DNA of 64,000 bases, taken from assembly GCA_029851415.1 (NCBI GenBank), contig CM056742.1, positions 144,403,121-144,467,120 of the forward strand, written 5' to 3'. The stretch is from Eretmocerus hayati. Taxonomy: Eukaryota > Arthropoda > Insecta > Hymenoptera > Aphelinidae. The notes beneath the pieces are model-generated. The model was not told the origin of the DNA. It made no database searches and saw only the letters and a program-made list of their open reading frames with translations. Made by a program: the position numbers and the translations under genes. Shown here piece by piece: positions 51,228 to 63,862 of the stretch (within the stretch, counting starts at the first letter, position 1; every line of letters starts with the position of its first letter).

Positions 51228-51673
51228 ATGGTAAGTAATGAACCATCGATTAATCAATCTCGATTGAATTTCTGTCGATGTAGGTGGTCCTTATTGCCGT
51301 GGTCTTGTTATCGTTTAACATTGTCTGTCTGTCAAAGTCATCTCGACTTCTTGGATATTTTTCAATTATAATACTCTCTCGCTCGTCTTATCCACATTTT
51401 AATTATGTTTCCAGTTCGGGAAACATATCTTATTTCACTCAGACGCCTCTCAGTGAGAACTCGCACGATTACTCGTATCATTATTGTTCTGGCTTCACTT
51501 CTAATGGCATCTGTGTTCATTCATTTGGAATCAATATACCTGGGATGACTTTGGTCTTCCTATTAGATAAATGTGAGCATTTTTCCAATCTTTTTCTGAA
51601 AATGGATCATTTATTTCACGAACAAGTTCTCTTCGAATTCTTCGCAGAGCAATTTGGGCGAGCTGAAATATGA
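51228..51673 (+). CDS. Candidate small secreted protein
   Basis: ATG at 51228-51230 is followed directly by gtaagt. After a 53-base intron ending in tag, an open frame begins exactly at 51284 and runs to 51673. Joined, it starts MVVLIAVVLLSFNIVCLSKS, a good signal peptide. The rest is 110 residues, Ser- and Tyr-rich, with three Cys in YCSGFTSNGICVHSF and LLDKC. An ATG-only first exon is also seen in troponin C in this window. A second in-frame intron is possible (about 51335-51413, acceptor tttccag, weak donor gtcatc), and so is a donor at gtgagc near 51572, so the exact protein is uncertain. No family is recognised. No TATA box was seen. Confidence 0.38.
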
Positions 51674-51679
51674 ACGGAA

Positions 51680-52954
51680 TGAAAAATATTATTAGTTCGT
51701 GCGATGCAGATTATACATGATGGGTATGCATCATTTTGAAATGAGAGCAATTAAAATTAGTTTCATGTGAAGAACTAGCTACCTACAACGCTATTCTGGA
51801 ACTTCTGTATAATTCAATACCCATAAACGCGCCTCAATATACCTATTCAAATCATCTATGTATATTGAGCCTCATATTGAGCAAGTCAAATTTTCTTATC
51901 GTGGAATTTATTTATGACGTTACATCCATGGTTCAACCCCTCGGGTATTATCTCACGGAGAAATGATGTATCAAAAATATTCTTCAGATTCATGTCAGAT
52001 ATCTTTTTCGATTCTATAGGTCAAAATATGAACATCTATAGATACGGACGTATTGACCGTAAAAGAAATTCTGATCCGAAAAAATGTTCAGGACACGCTA
52101 ATTGAAATTCTATTCTGGCAGACTTTTTTGACTGAAATTTTTATTGTTCAGAAAGAACATGAGGAGACAAGATGCGTTTCAGCATCTACCATTTCACGAG
52201 GCTTGTACAGAGATTCCATGAAAGTTGATTTCAATTCTTTTTTCTGAAAGACATTTTGTAAAACATTTCTTATTTCCACAATGTGTTCATGAACACATAT
52301 TTTCTGCAGAGAGCCGGAAAGACCAGCTTAAACCGGGTTTCAAGCCAATTCGTTTTCATTTTCTGTCTTCTGCGCATTCACCGAGATTTTAGCTCTTGCA
52401 ATCAATGTTGTGGAAAATCTGAGAAAGTTTTCTGTAAAATGGCATCCTACCGAATTCACGTTGTTAAATACAACCATAGCGACTATTAAGAGTGATTACA
52501 GAAAGTGGTTTGGGACGTGGTCCTACTCTGTCGGTGTTTTCTTGGATCCTCCCATATCTGCGCCCAATCCATCCTTGATCTTTTTGACGTTGTAACTTCA
52601 GTTTGAATTTACGAAATAAAATGCGGCACGTGGTCATATCTTGAAGGAAATTCCTCAGCTTTGCGAAAGAAAAATACCAATTGGTTTGGAGAGTCAATTT
52701 CTGTGCCCAAAAAGTTGTTGATCGGAAAACGATATCTCTTCGTTAAAATGGGCAAATGCATGTACGTGAGGTCACCTTTTCTCTTGATATTGTTCATATC
52801 ATAGGAACTTCAATATATTATAATATACTGATAAAGAGGTCTATTGCATTCCTTTCGAAACAAAAATACGCTGCTAAAAGTAATTAGCAGAATGCTTTCT
52901 CACAGCGTTATATGAGAATAATTATAACGAATATCACAACCATGTTGTACGAAT
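51680..52954. other. Spacer without a recognised gene
   Basis: Only short frames are present. A segment at about 52865-52915 (acgctgctaaaagtaattag...) resembles one at 55640-55690 (acgctgctaaaagagattac...), so an old dispersed repeat is present. Confidence 0.4.
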
Positions 52955-52958
52955 TTAA

Positions 52959-53924
52959 CATGTTCACTGCGACGGGTCCCACGGGTGGGACCTGCGCGTC
53001 CTCTATTGTGTGCGATGGGTTCCATCCGTGGGACCCGTTTTTGTTCGAGTTCTAGTATGCACCAAACGACGTAAATAGACACATCCAATGGCTTGTGTGT
53101 TGCAATTTTTACTCATATGACGCCAAGAACATGATGTGTGCACGCCAGTTTCAGTATCGGGCTTGATTTGTACAAGTTACTCGATAAAAACTCAGCTAAG
53201 TTTCCGCAAAAATTCCGATAAATAACGTAAAAAAATAGCCAGTAAATTGTGAATTCATCAAGTCCTTTCGAATTTTCCACAACGTACCTAGGCTCATTCG
53301 AAAACTTATGTCAAAAGGCACAGATTGAGCCCCCAAACGTGTGATCTGAGCGACATCGAGCTGATTAATCAGAAATTTAGACATGAAATAGCCACGAGGC
53401 AAACTGACTAAATGGTTATTGACATTGCAACTGCACTTCCTCTCTTCTCAATCTATTTTATCTCTCTTCGTGCGAGGAACTTTTTGTATCCAGAAAAGTT
53501 GGAGAGTATCTCGAACAAGAACCTGTGTCTCGTGAATTCACGAGGATAGAAAATTATATTCGCGTGGATCTATATCGCAACTCGCGGTTCTAACCAAGGC
53601 AAAAACCTCCAATGCAGGCCATGCTCGCGAAATTCCCGAATGTTACCGAGAAATCAACGAATGATACCAAAAAGCCAGAGATTACATCATAGGATCACTA
53701 ATTTTGGTAATTCGATCATTCACTTCATCTCCCATTGCAAGATAGAAATTTTCGCGGGTCCCACCGGCGCGGGCGGGACTCGCGTAAGTTCGTGAGGATC
53801 TTGTAAATAGATGCGAAACTGATAAGATTCCAAAAGGTTTGACTTTCATAGGTGCTAAATCACGCGTTAGTACTCTCTCGCACTCTGGGGCGAAATGCCG
53901 ATTTTCATCGTCGCAGTGAACGTG
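52959..53924. mobile_element. Non-autonomous piggyBac-like element (remnant)
   Basis: The left end CATGTTCACTGCGACG pairs with the right end CGTCGCAGTGAACGTG. The left flank is TTAA (52955-52958) and the right flank TTGA (53925-53928), consistent with a decayed TTAA target duplication. Inside the left end lies a hairpin (gggtcccacgg / ccgtgggaccc), and a related GC-rich motif (gcgggtcccaccggcgcggg) lies near 53755. There is no transposase. The piggyBac assignment rests on TTAA and the palindromic ends. Confidence 0.5.
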
Positions 53925-54049
53925 TTGAAAGAAAATTGGCATCAAACAATCGATTCAGAATGCCGAGAAAGTGTATCTCATGTTCATTGAATGTGAAATG
54001 AATGAGTTGTGGAGGAAGATATGAAGGAAAAACGAATATTCATTAAAAA

Positions 54050-56645
54050 ATGTATCGTATAGTTTGAGTTATTCTTTTGAGGTAGCATTTCAGAGAGATT
54101 TGGGCCATCTAAAGGCAGGTTTTTTCAATAATATCTATCGTTTGGTTGAAATAGATGATTAAACTGGAGTTTTCGGTAAAAATTCTCTTTTGTCGAAAAA
54201 AACTTCTTTTAAATAATGTTTTACGGGCTTAAATATAACTTGGCATCGACCAATCGATTTAGAATCGAGGGAAAGTTTGCCTTCAGGTGATCGAGATGGA
54301 GATAAATCGGCTACTGTTGAGTTACGAGGAAAGAATGAATATTAAAATGTTCTACTAATTTTTGAGTTATTCTTTCGAGGAAGCTTTTTAGAGAGATTTG
54401 ACCCATCAAGACTGAGGTTTTTTGAATAATAGCTATCGTTTGGCTGAGACAGAATTTCGATGCAGTCGGTTTGAAAATGATTAAAATGGAGTTTTTGGTG
54501 AAAATTTTGATTGTTTTGGAAATTTAAAGTGTCTGAAGATTAAATAAAATTTCAGTGGTAACCAATCGATAGATTTAGCCGAAGGAATATGATTTAGGTG
54601 ACCCAATTCCCGGTGAGACTGTGTTTAAATAAGATATTTGTGTATTAAGAAACGAAATTTTAGCAATTTTACTCTAAAAAGCTCATGAATCAAATCTGAC
54701 TGGGAGCTGAGAGCTACCAACTCACGGGGCTCTCAGAAATTTCATTCTTTACAACTTGTAAAAAGCCAAAAGTTGATCTAGTTGACATTAAAGGGGAAAG
54801 CGTGTCCGGTATAAAACAAAACACACACACACGAACAAAGGGGCGCAAAAATGAGTCTCTAGCAGATTTGAAAGGCTATGAGGGGGAGAAGTGTCACTTA
54901 CAATCGATAGAATTTGGGCGAGAGGAAAAAAAGGGTCTAAGCCTTTTTTAGATAAACAGAATTTTGTTGAAGAAAATATTGGATTTTGTGAAAAATTTGA
55001 TCAAATTTTCGTCGGGGTGAAAACAAAGCTATCTTCTTTAGACAAAGCAAAAGGTATGTACAAAAGATTTTTGAAAATTTGTTTAAAAAATTTTTGCTTT
55101 GGTCTCCGGCAAAAGTAAAAACGTTGCATTTTTGTCTCATATTCCAAGTTTGTCGTACAATGACTTGATGTCGGGTATCTCATAGCTTCTTCTATTCAGG
55201 TATTACATACGAAAATTGCTCTCTCAACAAGTCATGGATAGGTATTCTCGGATTTTGAATGCTCAAACCTTAGTGCACATTCATGCTCAAAAATTTTTTT
55301 CGCCTCTGGGAAATTTGCAAGTTAGATCTGAATTCATTGCAATTTCAGGCCGTTAGAAGTATACTATCTCCTAAAACTCAGATCTCTCCGATATCTCAAA
55401 AAATTGACCAACGTGGTATATCATCTTAATTATACCAATTAAATTATCGAACCCACGGTCGAGAGACTATCTTTCCAAAAAAATTTATTCGAGTAAACAT
55501 CAAGACTGTCTATACAGTATGAATTTCAAGAACTTCGAAATGAAGCTCCCGATAAGAGATTGCAGCTACAAGTCACTATCACCCGTGCAAAAAATAATTT
55601 CAAACTACGTGAGATTACTTGTCTGCATTGAAAAATACGCTGCTAAAAGAGATTACCAGAAAGCTTTCTCTTAGCGAGATGTGCGATAACTTAGCAAGAA
55701 TGTAATTTTTCAAATGACAATTTCTTATTCACTCTCCTACATACATCTTTTTGAAGCGACTCTGACTTTGAGTGGATGAAATTCGGTTTCAACCAGTGAT
55801 GGGGAAGTATCTCTCTAGTTCATTATTATTAGGTGGATAGAGTAATTGTGGGGGGAGATATGAGAATAGAAGACAATTAAGATGAAATTTCGTTGAGTTA
55901 CTTTTACGAGATTGCCTCTTAGGGGAATTCAGATGATTTTAATCAAATTCAAAGGAATTTAGGATATTTGATTACTGGAATTTTAAAAAATCAGTCTGAG
56001 AAAGAGATATGACGAAATTATGAATATTGAAAAAAATATTTGTGCTTATTTTGAGTTATTTTTTTGAAGAAGCTTATTAGTTCGATTCGAGCTATTTCAA
56101 CTAGGGTTATTTCAGCGATATCTCGGAGTTTGGTTGAAATTAAATGTTGATAGAGTTGGTTTGAATATGCTCGCTTCGCTCGACAGACAAACTGTCCTTG
56201 TGTCCAAAATGGGCTACCGCGCTCAGTATACGGAAATATACTATTACCATGAAGATACACAATTTTAGCGATTTTACCTCAAAACGCCTCTAAATTAAAT
56301 TTGACTGGGACAGAGGAGCTGACAAATCACTGGCCTTGAATGATTCTCTACAACTCGTAGAAGACGAAATTTTCAAGAGAAAGCGTGATGTCGGGGGAAA
56401 AAACACACATACAGACATACACACACACGGACAAAGGTACGCGAAGATGAGCCCTTGAAATGTCTTGGAGGCCTTCGGGAGAAAAAGTGTGACCTCCAAT
56501 TGATAGATTTTGGCGAGAGGGAAAAATTGGTTGAAGCATTATTTTGATGAGAGGAATTTTGTTGAAGAAAATATTGGACTAAATGGAAAAGTTGATGAAA
56601 ATTTTGCTGAACCAAAAACAGAGCTTTATCTCTAGAGAAAGCAAA
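54050..56645. repeat. Region of diverged direct repeats
   Basis: A unit resembling gagagattt..ccatc...ggttttttgaataatagctatcg occurs near 54090, 54395 and 56075. A longer unit recurs at 54790-55080 and 56375-56640: a CA-run (acacacacacgaacaaagg / acacacacggacaaagg), then gatagaatttgggcgagagg / gatagattttggcgagaggg, then gaattttgttgaagaaaata in both. These are direct copies of an old interspersed element. A hairpin-family fragment (56169-56240) is inserted in the second copy. No coding capacity is seen. Confidence 0.6.
56169..56240. repeat. Right-half copy of the 13898 hairpin family
   Basis: Matches 13951-14018 nearly base for base (ctcgcttcgctcgacagaca, caaaatgggctaccgcgctc, cggaaatata). 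The left half is missing. Confidence 0.7.
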
Positions 56646-56649
56646 ACAG

Positions 56650-57440
56650 ATGATGATTGAGAGACTGATGGAGGTGAATATTCAGTAAAAATTCTCATAG
56701 AGGTCTATCAAACCATTTCTGTTCTGAACACCCTCCTACAGATTTTACCTCCCGAAGCGAGTTCCGATGCGCCAATGAAAACATCAATTCGCATCCAAAA
56801 TATGATGATCAAGATCTTATTCGGCACCTCCAAGGTCACCTCAACATTCAAGATTTTTTCGTCACGCCAAGATTATTCGATCGATCCAGCTCACTCCAGA
56901 ACCCATTTTCAACAATTAAAAGTGCCCAATAGTCATCACAGACGGTGGTATATAGAGTAACCCAAAATTTACGTGAAATTACTATCAAGCATGCAAAGAG
57001 TCATTGTCTACTTGACTCCTCTCGGCGTTGGGCCATGACGGGTTGTGAGTTATCTCAGGATCTCCCATCACTTTGAGAATTTTGTAAGGATAAAAACATC
57101 CTTGTTCATTTGAGGGTTTTCAAACCGAATTTTCACAAGTGCCAAATAGAAAAACATCTTTTCCGTCTCAAATCATCCGAATGAATCTTCTCATAATAGA
57201 TCAATTGGGCGACACTTCAGGACAAGAATTGTTTCCTGGTCAAATTTCAATTCTGCAGATCATATTTGTAAAGATTTCGAGGGTCGGTGAAATAAGTTGT
57301 TCTCGGTATATCATTGAAGAAACTCTCCGTGATCTAGACTTCACAATTGTATAAGTACATTGAATACATGGATGTAAAGATGTTGGAAGAGTTATACAAC
57401 ATCGATGCATTGATTTTATCGAATTTTCTGCGCATTTTTC
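56650..57440. other. Spacer without a recognised gene
   Basis: Two short frames (61 and 71 codons) occur with no domain signal. No structured repeat was seen. Confidence 0.35.
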
Positions 57441-57802
57441 ATCGCAGCATGTAATAAGGTGAGTTTACCCAACATGCCCCCACCTCTTGCCATTATGCTA
57501 ATGGTTTTGGCCCACTTCAATATTCTTCATCGTATTCTATTGCATTTTGAACTTGTTCCAAGACCTTGAGAATGAGCTAAGGTTAGTTCAATTTTGACCA
57601 ACCAGAATCAAGCTATCTCAACTTCGAGTTGACCAACAAGTTACTTTTTGCGAGTTCGCGAAAGGGTATACCCAACATGCCCCCATTTAGCCAGCCATTT
57701 TCTCAACAACTCTGGCCCACCTCAACATTTTTTCAATGTACTTTAGCTCATTTTTAACTCGAGCTGTCTCAATTGTTAAAAAAAAAAAAAAAAAAAAAAA
57801 AA
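57440..57802. repeat. Element fragments related to 24453 plus an A25 tract
   Basis: Two segments carry acccaacatgcccccacct / acccaacatgcccccattt followed by ggcccac and ttagctcattttt motifs like those at 24475-24560. A pure run of 25 A residues follows at 57778-57802. Confidence 0.5.
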
Positions 57803-57857
57803 CGAGGCAAATCGGCGGTGAAGTGCATAATAATTCCGACCGACTCTGACGCGATGA

Positions 57858-58204
57858 ATTTTAACATTAGAACACCTTTACCGAGTAAAACCTCTACGTC
57901 TCTACGATCGTGCTAATTTCTCTTGGTGCTTTCAGTCGCATTTGAAATATGCGATTGACGTCATTTCAATGCAAAATTTCACGAGGAGTCTGATAGGTTC
58001 AAAAAATCGTCATTACCACGAGAGATTCTTCATAGCTCAAATCTGATACTTTGATCGCATTCCTCGTGAAATTTTACGTCGAAATGGTGTATTAAGATAG
58101 TTCAAAAGCAAATAGATGAGGCATCAATGGAAATTAGCGCGACCGTAGAGGTATAGACGGTTGCACGGGCAAAATTTTTAGTATAGGATTTCCAATGTTA
58201 AAAA
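57858..58204. mobile_element. Palindromic MITE-like element
   Basis: Outer arms attttaacatt / aatgttaaaaat, then acctctacg / cgtagaggt, gtgctaatttc / gaaattagcgc, and inner atttcacgagga / tcctcgtgaaat, show a diverged palindrome of about 350 bases. Non-coding. Confidence 0.6.
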
Positions 58205-59828
58205 TCAGGTTTGCGTGGCACCACTAGGGCATCTCCAAACCTTTTCCGGAAAAATGTTTTTGTTATATATTCACCAAATCAGGCCGACTAAAGCATTAGC
58301 CCATAGGGAAATCGAAACTTGAGAATCAAGTGTCACCCCAATGTATGAGGAGCAGATCCGGGATCGATTTCAGAGAGGGTGATAGGATCGATATAGGATG
58401 GGGGAGGAGGGGGGGGGCTCGCGAAATTTTCCGGGCGTGATGGTGAATACTGCCTATTCCTTCAAAGCAACTTTTATATTGAGAAGGGAAGGGGTCGCTT
58501 CTAGTCAAAGGTAGGACCAGAGCTTTTTTCGAGAGATGGGCAAAGTTTACCGTGCGTGCGAGATGCCTATGGCGTATGCGGTTTTAAAGGTCTATATACG
58601 CGCGTAAATTTTTCGAAATATGGGATCGAACTGGACAAAAAAAAAGTCCCGTCGCAGATGTCGATTCTTAATCCGTTTTTTCGGATCGGAATGGAAGCGC
58701 TGAGTCGAGATAGTATTAGATTCCATTCGCTTTCGGATCGAGCCTATAAATATTACTTGTAACATGGAAACAAATTCTGCCTCAGTAAGTATAGAAAAGT
58801 GCCATCATTGATATGTATAATTTTTCTGAAACATGTAGGACCATTCTTCTTACCTAAAACAGTTTTAAGTCGCTCAACATCAAAGCTCTCATCTTATTGT
58901 ATCATAATGTGACATACAGGCCCAGAATTGAGTGTAAGAAAAACGGTAAAAGAAGCTTCTTAAGCTTGCTCTTCATCTATATATATATACTTGCAATATT
59001 TCTCACGAGCATTGCTCGAGCTACCGGAATACTTTCTTCGCAAGTTGCGCATTGCATTATGAAGAATAATATTATCACACTGTCGTGTCATGAGAGCTAT
59101 TCATGTGAGAAACTCTGTGAAAACCGTACCGAGTACCGTCGATGGTGTGAAAAGTTATATAGCCATATCAGAATTAATCTTCCGTTATACACATTTTCAA
59201 GATTCTGGAAGTAAATTGACCTATCCCATGGCATAATCAAGATAACTCAAGACAATACAAAATTGGTCACGTTTCTCACACGAGGAGTGGAAATGAAGGA
59301 TTCGATCTAAAACTCTATGTCCAAAACTTAGTTGTACTATACAGCATTGCACAGCATAGAACTATTATTACAGCGCCTGCGAGATGACATCCCTTCTCAA
59401 CTCAGAGTTTGAAAATAGCGCGCTCCAGAGGTCCAGAGGAATTATAGGACGGCAAGACGCGCATGTGCCGCACAGATTCATGCGCGCCCGGCACGGGTTT
59501 TTTTTTTCTGCTCGATAGGTGGGTTCCTTGGAGTCTTCATTGCACCCAATTGCACCCCCAAGCTTACCCAATCTCTTCAAGTGCAAAAGAGATAGCTAGA
59601 ACAAGTGCAGCTTCCAGATGTGCGCTCACGCTTTATTGGTTGGGTAACCTTGGATAGAGGCCACCCCCTCGAAGGCGAGCGAGAGCCTCCAAAGATTTAC
59701 AGCTGCATACACACAATATACATACAGCGCCCGCGCGCTCTGCGGGTGAGCAGACTGGCATATGATCCTCCATCTATCTATTCTATCTATCCCATATCAT
59801 CAACGACCATCATCAGTAGCAGTAGTGT
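58205..59828. other. Spacer with a GC-rich segment
   Basis: A CpG-rich stretch lies at about 59440-59770 (atgcgcgcccggcacggg; gcgcccgcgcgctctgcggg), next to the 4-kb element. It may be a promoter region. The frame at 58897-59214 (105 codons) has no recognised domain and no splice support. Confidence 0.35.
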
Positions 59829-62800
59829 CAGAGATTAGAGGGGAGATGGCCAGCGCAATGCTACAAGCGCGTGCCAACTTTTCTCTCGAGAATACGGTGG
59901 CGCACCTCGCGGTCATCTGACGAACTACACCTACAAACTACGGATGGGGTAAGATGGATTGTGCGATCTGTGGAGAGGGATCGCGTAGCATGGTGAAGCA
60001 TATGAGTAAAGGGCAACAGAGGTCTGCTTCCGCAGCATCGCCTATACCTGCGGCGAAACTTGTGCTGCAAAAAATCGGTCCCTCATACGTCTGATGGTAT
60101 GCGTATATGAGCTTTCCATTCAGTTCTCGAGACCAAAGCAGCTATAATATACTCATAAACTCGATTGCTGTGTCGACACGAGAAAATGCTTCTCGCGTGG
60201 TCAAGTAATTTTCAAATTTTATGAATATCGCTTTGATATTTAGGAAACTGTTGCTCTCGGTCAAATTTGGACGGAAAATTTTTTCAATGTTGTAATCTCA
60301 AATAAGAGCCCATTTTTTCAATGCTACATTATCTTTCCGATAAAAGTCAGAACCAAATGAAATATATAGTTTTCAAAATACCAAAGCGATTTTTTGAAAA
60401 TCTGAAATGGACTCAATCCGTACGTTTTCGGAGCCGCCTATATATATTGGAGTACCGGAACCTTTTCGGCTGTTGACGGATTAAAACTGAAAAAATTGAA
60501 AGCCAGGGTTATGGTTACATTCGGAACAATGTGATACGCTATGAATCCGATTCTCATTGATGGAAAGTCGTTATTAAACATCACACGAGCAAGTTATCGA
60601 CAAATATTTGTAAGGAAGTGTGGATTCAAAGAGACATTTTTTCCAAATTTTGAGTATATTTTGTATGGATAGGCAAATCTTGTTTGACGTAATTATTTCA
60701 TCCCAAAAAATTTGTTACTTGTTTTTATGAGAAACAAATTCTCAGTATATCGAAATATCCCGGAAACTTTCAAAGAAGTAACGATGAATTACAATATGTG
60801 ATAACTCCGAAAATGTCTTAGCTTTCTCCGACGAAGCTAACGGTTCTCAAGAGATAGATATGATATGTACTAATCAGAGCACTATGTGATTCCCAAGTTT
60901 GGATCTTCAATGTATCCAATTTTCTATTCGTTCATACCTGCTGGTAACATTTTCGCGAAGTTTTCAACGCCCTTCCAAAACTTTGTAAGAGAGTTCAAAA
61001 AGAGATCTCACGAAGATAAATAGAAATATTTTGCAGAATTTCGCATTTTTATTCCCCAAAATCCATGAAAAGTAAAAGAATGAGAGGGCACTGAGGAATT
61101 ACTTGTCTGATCAATTCAATTACTTGGTTCATGATTTCAACCCCTAAGAGTGACCTGGTGGCCTGGTGGGCCCTGCAAAACCCATTGAGAATATATAGAA
61201 TTCGAGCACCGATATTTGTCGATATTTCGTGCCTTTCAATTTCGCCACTTAGTTTCGATCCTCATCTGAATATTTTGTACATACTCAGAGTATAGACTAA
61301 TAATCACCAGCATCAGATTTATATAAACAAATATAAAATTTGACAAATCGAAGAACAAAACTTGAGAAATCATAATGCTCTGATTAGTAAATTTATGATA
61401 TCCATTTGAGAACCGTCAGCTTCGTCGGAGGAAGCTAAGACATTTTCGGAGTTACCACATATTGTAATTCATCGTTACTTCTTTGAAAGTTTCCGGGATG
61501 TTTAGATGTATTGATAGTTTGTTTCTCATAAAAACAAGTAACAAGTTTTTTGGGATGAATTAATTACGTCAAACTAGATTTGCCTATCCATACAAAATAT
61601 ACCCAAAAATTGGAAAAAATGTCTCTTTGAATCCACACTTCCTTACAAATATTGTCGATAACTTGCTCATGTAATGTTTAATAACGGCTTTCCATCAATG
61701 AGAGTCGGATTCAGCGTATCGCATTGTTCCAAATGTAACCAAAACCCTAGGCTTTCGCCGCGCAAATTTTTTCAATACCATCACAGGCAATGGTTTTCAT
61801 CGCGGTTTCGACCTCCCAAAACGATATTGGGAGTCTACGCTGGCGTAGGGGGACTTTTCGAGGGCCTCGCGCGGTTTATTTTCCAAATGTAAAAATTCAC
61901 GCTACTTCTGCAAAAGTAGACGAGCTTAATCGCCGTCTGGGGGTCAAAAACTACATAACAAAACGACGATTTTGAGCCGTCGAGGGCCAAAATCGTGTCA
62001 CTCGGGTCAAATTGATCACAGTTCTGCGAAAAAAATGTCCGGGGGCATTTTTGGACGAATTGGTGGGGGCGAATTAGGACAATGCTAAATCTCGTTTAAA
62101 ATCGGTCGACCAGTCGCGAGTCCGTGTTTTTCGATGTTAATTGCCCGTACCGAGGCGCGTATGCGTTTGTGCGAATTTTTCGAAGCGCGGGAGGTCGAGG
62201 GTGAGCTAGGTGATCGGAAATGTGTGAGAAAATGAAGTTACGATGTCCAATGGCCGTCTCAAGAGTCAGTTTAGCGGTCAGAAGTCGCTTTCAACGTGTT
62301 CCAAGATAGTCCTCGATTTAAGCATTTTCACTCTCGCATTCGGTGACATTGCCTTGAATGTTACACACTATCAGCGGGATCGTTGACGTAGGGGCGAGTA
62401 TGAGTACCCCCAATGTGAAAAAAAAACGAAAAAAAGTCGGCTCTTAGAAGCCGCGAGTCGATTACTGATTGCTGAAGACGGCACGGTAGGGCACCAATAA
62501 AGCACCTATTTCAATAATGCTGAAGAATGACACAAAAATGGCTCGCTTGGTCGGGCTATAGGAGGATGTAAAAGTCTCAGGCGAGTTTCCCTCTCGATTT
62601 AGGGTTACTACCACGTATTTTGGTGAGCAAATGCGACTCGAATAGGTGAGGAATAATGCCGTATATCTCAATTTTGGAAGGCTGTCCAAATTTGCCCTCA
62701 AAACTTGTCAAAAGTGCCCCCAAGCTCGGGGCGAATTTGGACAGATTTTTTTCTTTTCAACTTCAAGAAAAAATATGAACGCTGAGACCGTGGGGTCTGA

Positions 62801-63862
62801 AAATTTTCTTACGATCTATTCAATAGTTGAACTTCAAAGTCCCTTATCGCGCCCCTAGATGCAAGTATCGTCAGATAGCCCCACTGCGAAATCCGTCCAA
62901 TTTCGCCCCAGTCTCCCCTATGTGGGTAAAACCAATTGTGATCGGATACTATCACCGTATGAAGCTACAAGAAGCTCAAGGCATTCGTTGAAATTATCAA
63001 TCTTGCCAAATGCATGCTTAAGAAATTCTGGAAAATCGACGAAAAAATACTCAAAGCTCGACTCGTTAACGTGATTTCGGCGATGCCACCAACGTTATAT
63101 GAGTTTCAATAGTTGATTTGTAACTCTCAAAACTACACAAATGCGTGAGCAAAAGGTCCCACGTGTGCGTTGAGCGGTTTTCATTTTTCATTTTCCAACG
63201 ATTTTCAGCAAAGTGCAAAAGTTCCAGAGAAATGCTCCATATATATACATAATAGGCGGCTCCGAAAAAGTACGGATTGAGTCCATTTCAGATTTTCAAA
63301 AAATCGCTTTGGTATTTTGAAAACTATATTTCTTTCGGTGCTGACTTTTGTCGGAAAGATAATGTAGCATTGAAAAAATGGGCTCTTATTTGAGATTACA
63401 ACATTGAAAAAATTTTCCGTCCAAATTTGACCGAGAGCAACAGTTTCCTAAATATCAAAGCGATATTCATAAAATTTGAAAATTACTTGACCACGCGAGA
63501 AGCATTTTCTCGTGTCGACACAGCAATCGAGTTTATGAGTATATTATAGCTGCTTTGGTCTCGAGAACTGAATGGAAAGCTCATATACGCATACCATCAG
63601 ACGTATGAGGGACCGATTTTTTGCAGCACAAGTTTCGCCGCAGGTATAGGCGATGCTGCGGAAGCAGACCTCTGTTGCCCTTTACTCATATGCTTCACCA
63701 TGCTACGCGATCCCTCTCCACAGATCGCACAATCCATCTTACCCCATCCGTAGTTTGTAGGTGTAGTTCGTCAGATGACCGCGAGGTGCGCCACCGTATT
63801 CTCGAGAGAAAAGTTGGCACGCGCTTGTAGCATTGCGCTGGCCATCTCCCCTCTAATCTCTG
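59829..63862. mobile_element. 4.0-kb element with ~620-bp inverted ends and a nested inverted repeat
   Basis: The ends begin CAGAGATTAGAGGGGAGATGG and end with its complement. Arms 59829-60450 and about 63245-63862 are nearly identical: a 69-codon frame is the same residue for residue in both. A 7-base direct repeat GTAGTGT flanks it (59822-59828 and 63863-63869), as expected for a target-site duplication. Inside are a second inverted repeat (60490-60887 with 61371-61775), much more diverged, and gggggcgaattaggac-type motifs (about 62066, 62725, 62905). No transposase was seen, so it is non-autonomous. Long ends suggest Mutator-type or hAT-type mobilisation, but the 7-base repeat fits neither exactly. 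Confidence 0.82.

Noticed and set aside
57778..57802. A25 tract as the poly(A) tail of a retrotransposed gene or LINE
   Set aside because: No coding or SINE-like sequence precedes it and no target duplication was seen, so it is left as a simple repeat within element fragments.
59861..60070. 69-codon frame on the minus strand, identical to a plus-strand frame at 63621-63830
   Set aside because: It is the same inverted-repeat arm read in both places. The identity comes from the repeat and not from a gene family, and the composition is not domain-like.
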